Source of the DNA: an uncultured bacterium
GTDB lineage: Bacteria > Cyanobacteriota > Vampirovibrionia > Gastranaerophilales > Gastranaerophilaceae
DNA length: 63,109 nt
Direction: 5' to 3'
Assembly: GCA_902775025.1 (NCBI GenBank)
Contig: CACYKP010000013.1
Coordinates: forward strand, 1-63,109
Shown: positions 27,437-36,474 of the stretch, piece after piece
Layout of the letters: each line of letters begins with the position of its first letter
Position numbering within the stretch: position 1 is the stretch's first letter
Notes under the pieces: model-generated
Seen by the model: only the letters and a program-made list of their open reading frames with translations
What the model was told of the DNA's origin: nothing
Database searches by the model: none
Position numbers and translations under genes: made by a program

Positions 27437-30400
27437 CTAATCTACAGAGAAGATATCTTTAATATCTTCCATTGTGAGTGATTTCGTAATATTTCTATCG
27501 ATTGATACTACGCTGTCAACAAGGTCACGTTTTCTGCCTTTGATTTTTTGGATTTTTTCTTCAACCGTATTCTTAGTAATAAGTCTATATACAAATACCT
27601 TCTTCGTTTGTCCGATACGATAAGCACGGTCAGTAGCCTGATCTTCAACCGCAGGATTCCACCACGGATCATAGTGAATAACATAATCTGCTCCAGTTAA
27701 GTTTAAACCTGTACCGCCGGCTTTTAAACTGATTAAGAATATAGGAATATTTGGATTATTATTAAAGTTTTCAACAGCTCCTTGACGGTCTTTTGTTTTA
27801 CCTGTCAGATACTCAAACGGAATACCCTCTCTTTGCAGCCAGCCTTTAATAATATCAAGCATGTCAACAAACTGGCTGAATAGAAGAATTCTGTGTTTTT
27901 CATCAATAATTTGTTTGATCATGTCCTTTAAGTATTCAAACTTACCTGACTTCATATCACCTTTAACGTGGTCTTTGTCATAAAGTCTTGGGTGGCAGCA
28001 AATTTGACGCATACGAAGAAGTGCAGAGAAGATAGACATCCTGCTCTTTTCAAGACCGTTTTGTTCAATACTCTTGAATAATTCTTCTTTTGTACTATCA
28101 AGAACTTCAAGATAGAAATCTCTTTGTTCATCAGTAAGTTCACAGTATGCCATATTTTCAACTTTATCAGGTAAATCCTTTGCAACATCTCGTTTCATAC
28201 GGCGTAAGATGAACGGGAATATCTGAAGTTTAAGTCGTTTTTCAACCGTCTTATCCTGTCTTTCCATAATAGGTGTAACATAGCGGTAATTAAATTCCGC
28301 AACATTAAACAAGAACCCAGGCATTAAGAAATCAAATACCGACCAAAGTTCTTCAAGCTTATTTTCAATCGGAGTACCGGATAGAGCAAGCTTGTGATCT
28401 GATTGAAGTTCTTTTACAGATTGAGCGGTTTGAGATATTGCGTTTTTAATATTTTGAGATTCATCTAAAATAACATATCTGAATTTATATTTTTTAAGTT
28501 TTGCAATATCACGACGTACAAGTGCATAACTTGTAATAATAATATCGTAATTAGGAATCTCTTTAAATAATCCTTTTCTGTCTGCGCCTTGGATTTTTAA
28601 ACAGGTTAAATCAGGTGTAAACTTCTGAATTTCGTTTTCCCAGTTAAATACAACTGTAGTCGGTGCTATAACTAAAGTCGGCATAGGTCCGTCGACTTCT
28701 TTAGCCTTTTGTAAAAGCGTTAACGCCTGCAGAGTTTTACCTAAACCCATATCATCTGCCAAAATACCGTTCAAGCCGTATTGGTACAAGAACCAAAGCC
28801 AATGAAAACCTTTTGTTTGATATTCACGGAATTTTGCATTAACACTTTTCGGTATATCAACACCTTCAGATGTTGTAGAGAAGGTTGATATTTGTTCCCA
28901 GAATTTTTGGAATTTTTCACTCATTACAAGTTCAAATCCTTGGTTTTGAAGTTCTGTAATCAAACCTACACGATATGTTTTAACCAAAAATTTGTTTTCA
29001 TTATTTCTGTATGCATCAAAAGAGTTAAATGAACGCATAATTGCGTAGATATTCTGAGCAGGGTATTCAACAAAACCTAAACTTCTTACTCGAGCATATT
29101 TTTCACCGCTTTGAATTGTTTCATATATCTCATCAAAGTCAATAATTTCTTCGCCGACTTGACCGTATAATTGAATTTCCATGCTATCAATTGATTCTTC
29201 TGAGAAGTCGATTTTAGCACACATTTTGAATGGTTCTTTCATAAGTTTAAAGAAATTCATATCATCTTGTTCTTCAAACTTCCACCCTTCACCTGCCTGT
29301 TGAATATAGTAGTTATAAAAATCAATTGCGTTTTCTTTTTCTAATGCAAGGTTATTAGTCTGCATCGGAACAAATTTGCAAGCAAGAAGCATGTTATAAG
29401 CGAGCTGCTCATGCTCATAATCACGCTTTATCCAATAAACCAAATCCTCTTTTTCACTCTTTACGGAAATATAAGGCGATTTATCTTTACTTTTTGAATA
29501 TGGAACTTTAACACCTGAATAATCAAATTCTAATGATGCTTTAAGTGATTGGTCATAGTCTATACCTAAAGTAACAATATTCAGAGGTGGTTTATGATCC
29601 ATCAACAAACCGCTGATGTTTTCAGCTATAGTTACAGGCATAATTTCTTGAAGATGAGGCAATTCTTCATATACAAACTTACCGCCGTCAGCATCTTTTA
29701 AATCTGTAAAAGTAGACTTAATAATACTTTGAGGAAGTTCGTTCATCGCTATATTAATCGGGAATATAATATTTTTGTACCTTCCCCACTTAATTTGCCT
29801 TGAAAAATACTTAATTTCTTCAAAGGGGTAAGTCTCATCTTTATCAGGTCTTGTCCAAAAGAGTTCTAAAACAATGTTTGTTCCGCCATTAACATTAGTA
29901 GTAGAAACATCCATGTTCAAGCTCCAGACATTATCCGTAAATTGTATTCTTTCTTTTGTTTTTTCATCAAGAACTTCTTCAAGTTCTGCCATCAGAGGGA
30001 ATACAGGAGCAAATTTTGTGATAGGAATATCATACCATCCTGCTTTTTTATCCTGTTTTGCAATCTTAAGCATAACTTGGAATAGTGCAATTTCATTTTT
30101 CTGAGCATCATTTAATTCAAATTCAGGAGATGCTTTTTGTATTTCTATTAATGCTCTTAATATACCTTCTAACGAACGAACAATTTTATTTGTAGCTCTA
30201 TCTCTTACCAAAATTGAGAAAAAGTTTTGTCTTCTTTTTGGATTAAAGTGGAATATATAACTTCCACGTGGCGGTTCTCTAAGAGCTGTATCAATATCAG
30301 AAATATCCGGCTCTATCTGAAACTTATCATAAGCGAAATTTTCATAAGCACCTTCTTCTATAGCTTTCAGGGCCACCGCAACAGAATGCTTACACCATTC

Positions 30401-30625
30401 TTCTTTTAACGGGCAATTACACCTCGCTTCAACTTTATTTTTCTTAAAAATTAAGTCTGTTAAATAAAAATCTTGATAATTACCTTTAACTTTTCCTTTA
30501 AAAAAGTTCTTTTCAGGATAAGCTTCCAATATCATATCCTTTTGGTAATACTCATAACCGCGTCTCCAGCTTCCGGCTGTCGCATTTTTCTTTAAAAAAT
30601 CATAATTAAACTTAAATTCACTCAT
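27437..30625 (-). CDS. SWIM zinc finger SNF2-family helicase/ATPase
   Basis: About 1062 aa. A SWIM zinc finger near residues 65-90 (CNC...WCKH) is followed by a long bacterial SNF2-associated region. The SNF2 ATPase core comes next, with motif I DDMGLGKTLQAL, motif II DESQNIKN, motif III ALSGTPIENKL and motif VI DRAYRIGQTKKV. These Swi2/Snf2-like dsDNA translocases are common in bacteria and probably remodel DNA-bound proteins. The ATG at 30625 is preferred; a GTG at 30640 is an alternative and neither has a clear ribosome-binding site. Confidence 0.93.
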   Translation of the reverse strand: MSEFKFNYDFLKKNATAGSWRRGYEYYQKDMILEAYPEKNFFKGKVKGNYQDFYLTDLIFKKNKVEARCNCPLKEEWCKHSVAVALKAIEEGAYENFAYDKFQIEPDISDIDTALREPPRGSYIFHFNPKRRQNFFSILVRDRATNKIVRSLEGILRALIEIQKASPEFELNDAQKNEIALFQVMLKIAKQDKKAGWYDIPITKFAPVFPLMAELEEVLDEKTKERIQFTDNVWSLNMDVSTTNVNGGTNIVLELFWTRPDKDETYPFEEIKYFSRQIKWGRYKNIIFPINIAMNELPQSIIKSTFTDLKDADGGKFVYEELPHLQEIMPVTIAENISGLLMDHKPPLNIVTLGIDYDQSLKASLEFDYSGVKVPYSKSKDKSPYISVKSEKEDLVYWIKRDYEHEQLAYNMLLACKFVPMQTNNLALEKENAIDFYNYYIQQAGEGWKFEEQDDMNFFKLMKEPFKMCAKIDFSEESIDSMEIQLYGQVGEEIIDFDEIYETIQSGEKYARVRSLGFVEYPAQNIYAIMRSFNSFDAYRNNENKFLVKTYRVGLITELQNQGFELVMSEKFQKFWEQISTFSTTSEGVDIPKSVNAKFREYQTKGFHWLWFLYQYGLNGILADDMGLGKTLQALTLLQKAKEVDGPMPTLVIAPTTVVFNWENEIQKFTPDLTCLKIQGADRKGLFKEIPNYDIIITSYALVRRDIAKLKKYKFRYVILDESQNIKNAISQTAQSVKELQSDHKLALSGTPIENKLEELWSVFDFLMPGFLFNVAEFNYRYVTPIMERQDKTVEKRLKLQIFPFILRRMKRDVAKDLPDKVENMAYCELTDEQRDFYLEVLDSTKEELFKSIEQNGLEKSRMSIFSALLRMRQICCHPRLYDKDHVKGDMKSGKFEYLKDMIKQIIDEKHRILLFSQFVDMLDIIKGWLQREGIPFEYLTGKTKDRQGAVENFNNNPNIPIFLISLKAGGTGLNLTGADYVIHYDPWWNPAVEDQATDRAYRIGQTKKVFVYRLITKNTVEEKIQKIKGRKRDLVDSVVSIDRNITKSLTMEDIKDIFSVD

Positions 30626-30843
30626 ATCTTTTTGAGGCACTCACATTCTAATAGTGTATATCATAAAAATAGCATAACCTGTTGCCAAAGGGGAGGTAAA
30701 TTTTGTTAAAAATCGCACTCATACACAAATGAGAAAAACGATAACAAAACTCCCAACCTTATCCATATTATCTCATATTAAATATCATAATGCAAGAGGG
30801 GCAGACAAAATGTACAAATAAACAACCCTGAATCTTCTTATTC

Positions 30844-31200
30844 TTATTTTTTTACTTCCAAATTTTCTATATGCTTATTAAATTTTTCACCTATAATAGC
30901 ATCATACATCTTTCTAAGTTCATCAAAACACCATGCTGAATGTTCTTTAGGAGATGATACAATAGCAATCCAAGGTTTTACAAAAGAACGATTAAACTTT
31001 TCAAAAATACCAACTCTACCATCTTGAGTTTTATCAAATTTAAAAACCCGTCCGTCATTTTGACGTTCCATACGTATTATGTTCTTTTTAAAAATTTTGT
31101 TTTGTCTTTCATTCAAACTTGATTTAAATTCTTCTAGTGCAGGTGTATTTATTAATTTACCTCTAAACGAATTATTATTTTGTATTTTGTTGATTTTCAT
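30844..31200 (-). CDS. hypothetical protein with lineage-type FxG leader
   Basis: 118 aa, unknown. The leader MKINKIQNNNSFRGK is of the kind seen on several proteins in this window. It is followed by a soluble domain with KNIIRMERQNDGRVFKF and PWIAIVSSPKEHSAWCF. The ATG at 31200 has GAAAGG 8 nt upstream and a TATTAT-like -10 about 30 nt upstream. The longer frame to 31308 would overlap upp. Confidence 0.65.
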   Translation of the reverse strand: MKINKIQNNNSFRGKLINTPALEEFKSSLNERQNKIFKKNIIRMERQNDGRVFKFDKTQDGRVGIFEKFNRSFVKPWIAIVSSPKEHSAWCFDELRKMYDAIIGEKFNKHIENLEVKK

Positions 31201-31246
31201 GACACATACCTTTCTCATTTGTACATCTAATATAATACAATAAAAA

Positions 31247-31906
31247 CTAAGTATTAAATATTCTATCGCCGGCGTCGCCCATGCCGGGAACAATGTAACC
31301 TCTTTCATTTAGATGAGAATCCACAGATGCTACAATTAATTTTACATCACGAAATTCTGAAAATACTGCATCAATACCCGTAGGTGCAGATATCATACAA
31401 ACACAACAAATATTCTCCTGAGGAATTCCTTTTGATACATATAGTCTTATTGCCTCTTTTAACGAATTACCTGTTGCAAGCATAGGATCCGTTATAAATA
31501 CATAATACTTACTCGGATTATGAACAGGCATTGGAACTTTATTATAATACCAAACAGGTTTCAAAGTTTTTTCATCTCTATACATACCGATATGCCTTAT
31601 AGTTGCCTGCGGAAGAATATCAACCGCTTCATCAGTAAATATAAGCCCTGCTCTTAATATTGGCGAAATTATAATTGTTATATCATCATTAATAGTTTTT
31701 GTCGTGCATTTTGCAACAGGAGTTTCTATCTCAATATCTTTTTGAGGAAGATTTTTTGTCGCTTCATACAGCAAAATTCTTGTCAGTTTTCTTGCTGCAA
31801 GCCTTACACCCTGAGTGTCTGTATTTTTATCCCTCATTGTACATAAGCTTTGGTTCACAATGGGATTAGATACAATTGTCAAATTATCGTTTTTTACTTC
31901 TAACAT
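31247..31906 (-). CDS. upp: uracil phosphoribosyltransferase
   Basis: 219 aa. PRPP-binding FITDPMLATGNSLKEAI is the diagnostic motif. RAGLIFTDEAVDILP and the C-terminal GYIVPGMGDAGDRIF uracil-binding loop complete the family signature. It salvages uracil to UMP. Its start overlaps the upstream MlaD-like gene by 23 nt, an unusual partner that suggests simple cotranscription. Confidence 0.96.
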   Translation of the reverse strand: MLEVKNDNLTIVSNPIVNQSLCTMRDKNTDTQGVRLAARKLTRILLYEATKNLPQKDIEIETPVAKCTTKTINDDITIIISPILRAGLIFTDEAVDILPQATIRHIGMYRDEKTLKPVWYYNKVPMPVHNPSKYYVFITDPMLATGNSLKEAIRLYVSKGIPQENICCVCMISAPTGIDAVFSEFRDVKLIVASVDSHLNERGYIVPGMGDAGDRIFNT

Positions 31907-32534
31907 CTTCTAATTTTCTCCCGAAATCATCTACACGTTTTTGTTGAATATCTATTATTTCATCTGTATATTTTAAAAATTCTTTCGTATTATTTACACT
32001 TTCCTTTCCTTCAGGAAAATCTATTTCACTAAATTTTTTACCAAATCTGGAGGATACTGCAATAATATTACCTATTTTATTGAACATCTCTCTTAAAAGA
32101 CCAGTAGCATCACTTAACCTTTTGGGAGGACTTATTGCTAAAATAGGAACAGAAGAATCTATATATGTATTTTTATCAGGTAAATATAATTCCAATGATT
32201 TAGAACCTGCCATACCGCTAAATTCTGTAGTTGCAACTGTCCCTCTCGGGATTTTTACAGTTTCATTAGTAATAATGAAACTTACATAAACTTCATCTTT
32301 TACAGGTCTTATTTTTATAATATGTCCAACCTCAATCCCCATTGTTCTGACCGGAGAACCAACTATTAAGCCATCCACATCAGGCATAAAAATACTATAT
32401 ATATTTTCATTCTTTGATTCATAAATATGCATGAAAAATGCAATAATAACAAATCCTAATATTACGATTAACCAAAATAAAAGTTCACCGCTATGAGTTA
32501 TATAAAAAACATTATTCTCTTTTTTTTCTGACAT
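31884..32534 (-). CDS. MCE/MlaD-domain protein
   Basis: 216 aa. One N-terminal transmembrane helix (about 17-37) is followed by an MCE domain (VDGLIVGSPVRTMGIEVGHI, then VKIPRGTVATTEF.GMAGSKSLEL) and a C-terminal helical tail. MlaD-type proteins form periplasmic rings that carry lipids between membranes with an MlaE/F transporter, which is not in the window. TATAAT lies 9 nt before the ATG, so the mRNA leader is at most a few bases. Its presence supports a diderm envelope. Confidence 0.88.
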   Translation of the reverse strand: MSEKKENNVFYITHSGELLFWLIVILGFVIIAFFMHIYESKNENIYSIFMPDVDGLIVGSPVRTMGIEVGHIIKIRPVKDEVYVSFIITNETVKIPRGTVATTEFSGMAGSKSLELYLPDKNTYIDSSVPILAISPPKRLSDATGLLREMFNKIGNIIAVSSRFGKKFSEIDFPEGKESVNNTKEFLKYTDEIIDIQQKRVDDFGRKLEDVRSKKR

Positions 32535-32577
32535 ATTAGACTCATTATATATAATTTTATTTTGTTATTCAAGAATA

Positions 32578-32985
32578 TTATTTTACATAAAACTCGCTAA
32601 CACCTATCGGATTTTTGAAATCATCATGCGAGAATACTTGCATTACATACCTTCCATCTTCCCACAAAACGAAATAATCAGTATGGTAATACCTTTCATC
32701 CTTCATAAGACGATAATCTTTAGTTCTTACAACCTCCTCACCGCCAACTAAATATTTATCAGTCATTTTAAATACTTGAATCCTAATTAAATCATTACTC
32801 ATTTTCTTAGGTGCAATAAAAAGATAATAGATTTTTTGACCTGAAGTAAAAACCTTCTTATCATGCAATGCGTTATTCTGAGTAATCGGAACGCTATTAA
32901 AAAGGATCAAACCTCTGTCATAAGCACAACTTGTAAATAAAACGACTGCAATCAAGAATATAAATATGATTTTTATAAAGTTCAT
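32578..32985 (-). CDS. putative lipoprotein
   Basis: 135 aa. A signal peptide ends in the lipobox LFTSC, giving a lipidated Cys near residue 20. The mature part is a small beta-rich domain with no motif I recognise. The gene directly follows the TPR protein gene (4-nt gap) and is likely cotranscribed with it. Confidence 0.8.
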   Translation of the reverse strand: MNFIKIIFIFLIAVVLFTSCAYDRGLILFNSVPITQNNALHDKKVFTSGQKIYYLFIAPKKMSNDLIRIQVFKMTDKYLVGGEEVVRTKDYRLMKDERYYHTDYFVLWEDGRYVMQVFSHDDFKNPIGVSEFYVK

Positions 32986-32989
32986 AGCC

Positions 32990-35038
32990 TTACTTTCCGC
33001 CTAATGCAGAGATTTTTTGTTTTACTGTATTAACCATTTTTTCATCTTTTTCAAGACCTAAATATAGCTCATAATACTCTAATGCTTTTTCAGTATCACC
33101 TTGCTGTTCATAAGACATACCCAGTGAATAATATGCATAAGGATATTCCGGTGTAAGTTGTATTACTCTTTCAAAACATTTTATTGCATCATCATAATTT
33201 TTTTGATTTGCAAGAACTAATCCCTTATTAAAATATGCATCTGCATTATTTTTATCTAAACTAAGCAATCTGTCATAAAAACTTAATGCCTTTGTGTTAT
33301 TGCCCGTAAGTTTGTATATATTAGCAATTTTAAGCATTGTTAACTTATCTTGCGGAGCATATACAACTGCCTTTGTATAATAATCTAATGCTTCATTATA
33401 CTGTTGTTTTTTGTATGCGTCATCTCCGTTTTTAACAAGACTTTCATAAGCCATTGTCTGCTCTGTTGTTGTTAATGTTATTTTCTGATTTTCGGTAATT
33501 GGCTTATTCACAACTGTTTCAATATTTTTGTTCATTACTTCAGCAGCGGCTTTAGCTTCTGCCATTTTATGGTTAGTCATAAACATACCGAGGGTTGTAT
33601 TATAATCCAAATTTGAAGGTGCAAGCGAAACAGCCTTTCGATAATTTTCTAATGCTACATCATAGCAGCCCATTTTATCATTTGCCTGAGCATATCCAAA
33701 GTATGCTGATGCTTCTTTTGGGTTTAGTTCAATCGCATCTTCAAAATACAATATTGCCTGACCATAATCTTTTTTATCATACAAATCATAAGCATACGCT
33801 ATTGTCGCTGAAGCCAAATTAGACTGAAGTCTATCATTCGGTTTCTTTTCTAATAATTGTTTATATAATTCTATCGCTGCAACATAATTGTTCATCGCAT
33901 GCAATGTTAAAGCTTTATTTGCTAACAACTCATAATTATCAGGTTCTGTAGCCAGTGCCATATTATAAAACTTCAGAGCATTGATATAATCAAGCTTTTG
34001 GTGGTAGCACAATCCTAACTCTTTTTTTATTTCATTATCTGAAGAATCCAATGTATATGCTTTCTCTATATTAAATAATGCCAAATCCATCTCATTTTGT
34101 TTCTTATATACAAGACCTAAATTTTTATATGCATTTGCATCATTAGGAAAAGCTTTTATGTATATCTTATATTCTTCTATTGCATCATTATCTTTATCCA
34201 TATTGCCTAATAAATTTGCATAATCAAATCTTAATGCTGTTAACTCAGGATTGATAGCAAATGTTTTTTGAAAATAATCAAAAGCCTTGTCATTTTCTCC
34301 TAAATTCTGATACGAAAGCGCCAGTTTAGCTAATATCGCTTCGTCATCATTGTTATCTTCCAATGCCTTAGTTAAAACCTCGCTGGCAGCTTTATATTGT
34401 TTTGTATCATACAAAGCCATTCCATAATGAGTATAGTCTTTGAATGCAGACGGGTATTTTTTATACAAAAGAGAATACAAGTCGCATGCCTTATCAGGCT
34501 GACCCGAAGCATAATAAACATTGGCTAAATTTTCACTCGCTTCCAAGTGCTCAGGATAAGCATTTAAAAATACAGTATAATTATCTATCGCATTTTTATA
34601 ATTTTTTCTTATGTACTCTATATTAGCTATATTCAAATAATTATATTTGTATTCAGGATAAATTTGCTGAGCCTGCATGTATGAATTATAAGCATTTTCA
34701 TAATCGCCCATTGTTTGAAGAATATTACCTATACTTATATATATAAATGCATCGTTTGGTCTCAATTTTACAGCTTTTTTATACGCACCTAAAGCTTCTT
34801 CATAATTTCCCGCATCAGCATAAAGTCCTGCAATTTTTGTATAAAGCATAGCATCATCACCATTCATATTTAATGCCTTTTGAATAGTGCTTATTGCATT
34901 AACATAATCACCTTTATATTCATAATTACAAGCTTCTTGATAAAGAGCATGAGCTTCTTTTGTCATCCTTGCTTCAACAGACATAGAAGCTAAACTCAAT
35001 GCTATTGCTAATAACGATACATATAATTTCTTATTCAT
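32990..35038 (-). CDS. secreted/periplasmic TPR-repeat protein
   Basis: 682 aa. A signal peptide (residues 1-24, ending SVEA) precedes about 16-18 tetratricopeptide repeats covering nearly the whole protein. These repeats have the usual A.....Y..A...Y.KA..L.P pattern. It probably works as a scaffold in the periplasm. The ATG at 35038 has GAGGG about 8 nt upstream; the longer frame to 35086 would lack a signal peptide at its end. Confidence 0.9.
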   Translation of the reverse strand: MNKKLYVSLLAIALSLASMSVEARMTKEAHALYQEACNYEYKGDYVNAISTIQKALNMNGDDAMLYTKIAGLYADAGNYEEALGAYKKAVKLRPNDAFIYISIGNILQTMGDYENAYNSYMQAQQIYPEYKYNYLNIANIEYIRKNYKNAIDNYTVFLNAYPEHLEASENLANVYYASGQPDKACDLYSLLYKKYPSAFKDYTHYGMALYDTKQYKAASEVLTKALEDNNDDEAILAKLALSYQNLGENDKAFDYFQKTFAINPELTALRFDYANLLGNMDKDNDAIEEYKIYIKAFPNDANAYKNLGLVYKKQNEMDLALFNIEKAYTLDSSDNEIKKELGLCYHQKLDYINALKFYNMALATEPDNYELLANKALTLHAMNNYVAAIELYKQLLEKKPNDRLQSNLASATIAYAYDLYDKKDYGQAILYFEDAIELNPKEASAYFGYAQANDKMGCYDVALENYRKAVSLAPSNLDYNTTLGMFMTNHKMAEAKAAAEVMNKNIETVVNKPITENQKITLTTTEQTMAYESLVKNGDDAYKKQQYNEALDYYTKAVVYAPQDKLTMLKIANIYKLTGNNTKALSFYDRLLSLDKNNADAYFNKGLVLANQKNYDDAIKCFERVIQLTPEYPYAYYSLGMSYEQQGDTEKALEYYELYLGLEKDEKMVNTVKQKISALGGK

Positions 35039-35105
35039 AATTAAAGCCCTCACCAATATTTTATCAAAAAGGAAAATATGTAGCAAGGCAGTATATAAAA
35101 AACAA

Positions 35106-35130
35106 AAAGCCGTTACTTTCGTAAGGCTTT
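35106..35130 (-). terminator. terminator downstream of the NPF-repeat gene
   Basis: Stem AAAGCC/GGCTTT with a 13-nt loop; read on the minus strand it is followed by a T-rich tract. Confidence 0.6.
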
Positions 35131-35167
35131 AAAATTGGGGTTTGTATTATAACGTATATTTTTGAGT

Positions 35168-35413
35168 CTATACTTCAATAAACAATCTTCTTCCTACAAT
35201 ATTTGGCTGGTTATTGTAATAACCGGCGAAATATCCGCCTGCAACAGGTTTATTTTGTCCGTATGTCGCGAATGGATTGCTGCTTTGAGAATTTACAAAC
35301 GGGTTTTCACCTCCGTATGTAAATGGGTTTGAGCTTGTTTTTTTGATACTTGGGGATTGAACAGCCGGAGAGGCGGTTAAAACATTTGCTAATAATTTTA
35401 CTATTCCTGTCAT
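35168..35413 (-). CDS. small low-complexity protein with NPF repeats
   Basis: 81 aa. The N-terminus GIVKLLANVLTAS is mildly hydrophobic. Residues 29-60 contain three NPF motifs (SNPFTYGG, ENPFVNS, SNPFATYG) in a Ser/Asn/Gly-rich context. The ATG has a GAAAGG ribosome-binding site and the gene has its own terminator. No family is recognised. Three NPF motifs in a bacterial protein are unusual. Confidence 0.55.
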   Translation of the reverse strand: MTGIVKLLANVLTASPAVQSPSIKKTSSNPFTYGGENPFVNSQSSNPFATYGQNKPVAGGYFAGYYNNQPNIVGRRLFIEV

Positions 35414-35556
35414 ATTGAGTTAAACCTTTCTTGGTTAACTTTTAATGATGTATCATAAAAAGTCAATTATTTTATCGACATAAATAAAAAAAACTTTATA
35501 AACTTAAAAGAAATATCATACAAAAAGAGTAAAGAATAAAAAATAAAGCAAACCTG

Positions 35557-35585
35557 TTGACACAAAAAAATGTTTACTATATGAT
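35557..35585 (+). promoter_or_regulatory. sigma-70 promoter of the tRNA cluster
   Basis: Perfect TTGACA (35557-35562), a 17-nt spacer and TATGAT (35580-35585). It is 10 nt before the first tRNA. Confidence 0.8.
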
Positions 35586-35595
35586 TATCTCTGTT

Positions 35596-35667
35596 GCCGG
35601 TATAGCTCAACGGTAGAGCAACGGTTTTGTAAACCGTAGGTTGTAGGTTCGATTCCTATTACCGGCT
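35596..35667 (+). tRNA. tRNA-Thr (anticodon TGT)
   Basis: 72 nt. Acceptor GCCGGTA/TACCGGC. The anticodon loop TTTGTAA is in an ACGGT/ACCGT stem, and the T-arm contains GGTTCGATTCC. CCA is not encoded. It is first of a cluster Thr-Thr-Tyr-Met behind a strong promoter. Confidence 0.96.
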
Positions 35668-35724
35668 TTTTTTTAGGGGTAAATATTTACTTCTAAGTAA
35701 AAATTTAATACTGCATTGGTAAAA

Positions 35725-35804
35725 GCCTTTGTGGCAAGGACTCCCGAGAAAGGTGACTAAACGTCACGTTTCGAGAGGAGGAGGGTAGCAGCACTCCCTT
35801 GGTT
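35725..35804 (+). pseudogene. truncated tRNA-Thr-like fragment with a hairpin insertion
   Basis: It begins GCCTTTGTGGC exactly like tRNA-Thr(GGT) 118 bp downstream and resumes with GGGTAGCAGCACTCCCTTGG, matching the D-arm and anticodon arm of that tRNA. Between these lies an insertion of about 45 nt containing the hairpin GTGAC-TAAAC-GTCAC. The 3' half is missing. It cannot fold as a tRNA. Confidence 0.6.
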
Positions 35805-35842
35805 TAAAAATGTGTTGGTTGACAATTAAATTGATGGGTTAG

Positions 35843-35914
35843 GCCTTTGTGGCGCAGGGGTAGCGCACTCCCTTGGTAAGGGAGAGGCCACGGGTTCAAA
35901 TCCCGTCAAAGGCA
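35843..35914 (+). tRNA. tRNA-Thr (anticodon GGT)
   Basis: 72 nt. Acceptor GCCTTTG/CAAAGGC. The anticodon loop TTGGTAA is in a CTCCC/GGGAG stem, and the T-arm is GGGTTCAAATCCC. No encoded CCA. Confidence 0.96.
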
Positions 35915-35931
35915 AATTTAAAACTAAATAT

Positions 35932-36018
<87 letters not shown>

Positions 36019-36020
36019 TA

Positions 36021-36046
36021 TTAAAGACACCGTAAGGCGTCTTTAA
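36021..36046 (+). terminator. hairpin after tRNA-Tyr
   Basis: TTAAAGAC (36021-36028) pairs with GTCTTTAA (36039-36046). It may be a processing signal or a weak terminator between tRNA-Tyr and tRNA-Met. Confidence 0.5.
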
Positions 36047-36066
36047 TAATAGAATAAATAATAAAT

Positions 36067-36140
36067 GGCTGAGTAGCTCAGTTGGTGAGAGCGTGCGGCT
36101 CATACCCGCAAGGTCGACGGTTCGAATCCATCCTCAGCTA
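36067..36140 (+). tRNA. tRNA with CAT anticodon (Met, elongator-like)
   Basis: 74 nt. The anticodon loop CTCATAC is on a TGCGG/CCGCA stem, without the three G-C pairs of an initiator. The acceptor GGCTGAG/CTCAGCT starts with a G-U pair, and the T-stem has one C-A mismatch. A tRNA-Ile read through lysidine modification cannot be excluded. Confidence 0.88.
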
Positions 36141-36230
36141 TTTTTTTGTGTATTTTTTGCGGGTAATTCACCGCACGCAGTTGTTTCACAACGCAATCGA
36201 GTTACACAACTTTCGTTGTTTACTCTCTTG

Positions 36231-36335
36231 CAGCGTGCGACTCCCTCTCTGTTAAATTGTCCGCAGGACAATTTAACATTCGGCACAGTCCACAAGGCCG
36301 AGGGGTAAACGTGAGTTTGAATCCATCCTCAGCTA
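36231..36335 (+). pseudogene. decayed tRNA-Met-like fragment with insertions
   Basis: AGCGTGCG-CTC matches the anticodon arm of tRNA-Met. The 3' end GAATCCATCCTCAGCTA is identical to its T-arm and acceptor. Between them are insertions, including the 11-bp perfect hairpin TTAAATTGTCC-GCA-GGACAATTTAA. The same downstream sequence (a TTTTTTG run, then GCGGGTAATTCACCG) follows both the real tRNA and this copy, so the 3' flank was duplicated too. Confidence 0.55.
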
Positions 36336-36401
36336 TTTTTTGTCTTTTGCGGGTAATTCACCGAATATTTTTTTGTCCGTTTTGCTCGGAAGCAAACAAA
36401 T

Positions 36402-36425
36402 GTAGGTTGGGCATTCTTGCCCAAC
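36402..36425. repeat. GTAGGTTGGGCAT hairpin repeat, copy 1
   Basis: A 24-bp unit with stem GTTGGGCA/TGCCCAAC. Copy 2 is at 62471-62494 with one mismatch. Confidence 0.75.
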
Positions 36426-36474
36426 ACCACTAAATTGTAGCGGTCGGAATATGATTGATGATTTAAATTCCAAA

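Noticed and set aside
36093-36308. 71-codon ORF across the end of tRNA-Met
   Set aside because: It starts inside the tRNA and runs through the decayed tRNA-like fragment and hairpins; no ribosome-binding site or protein-like composition.
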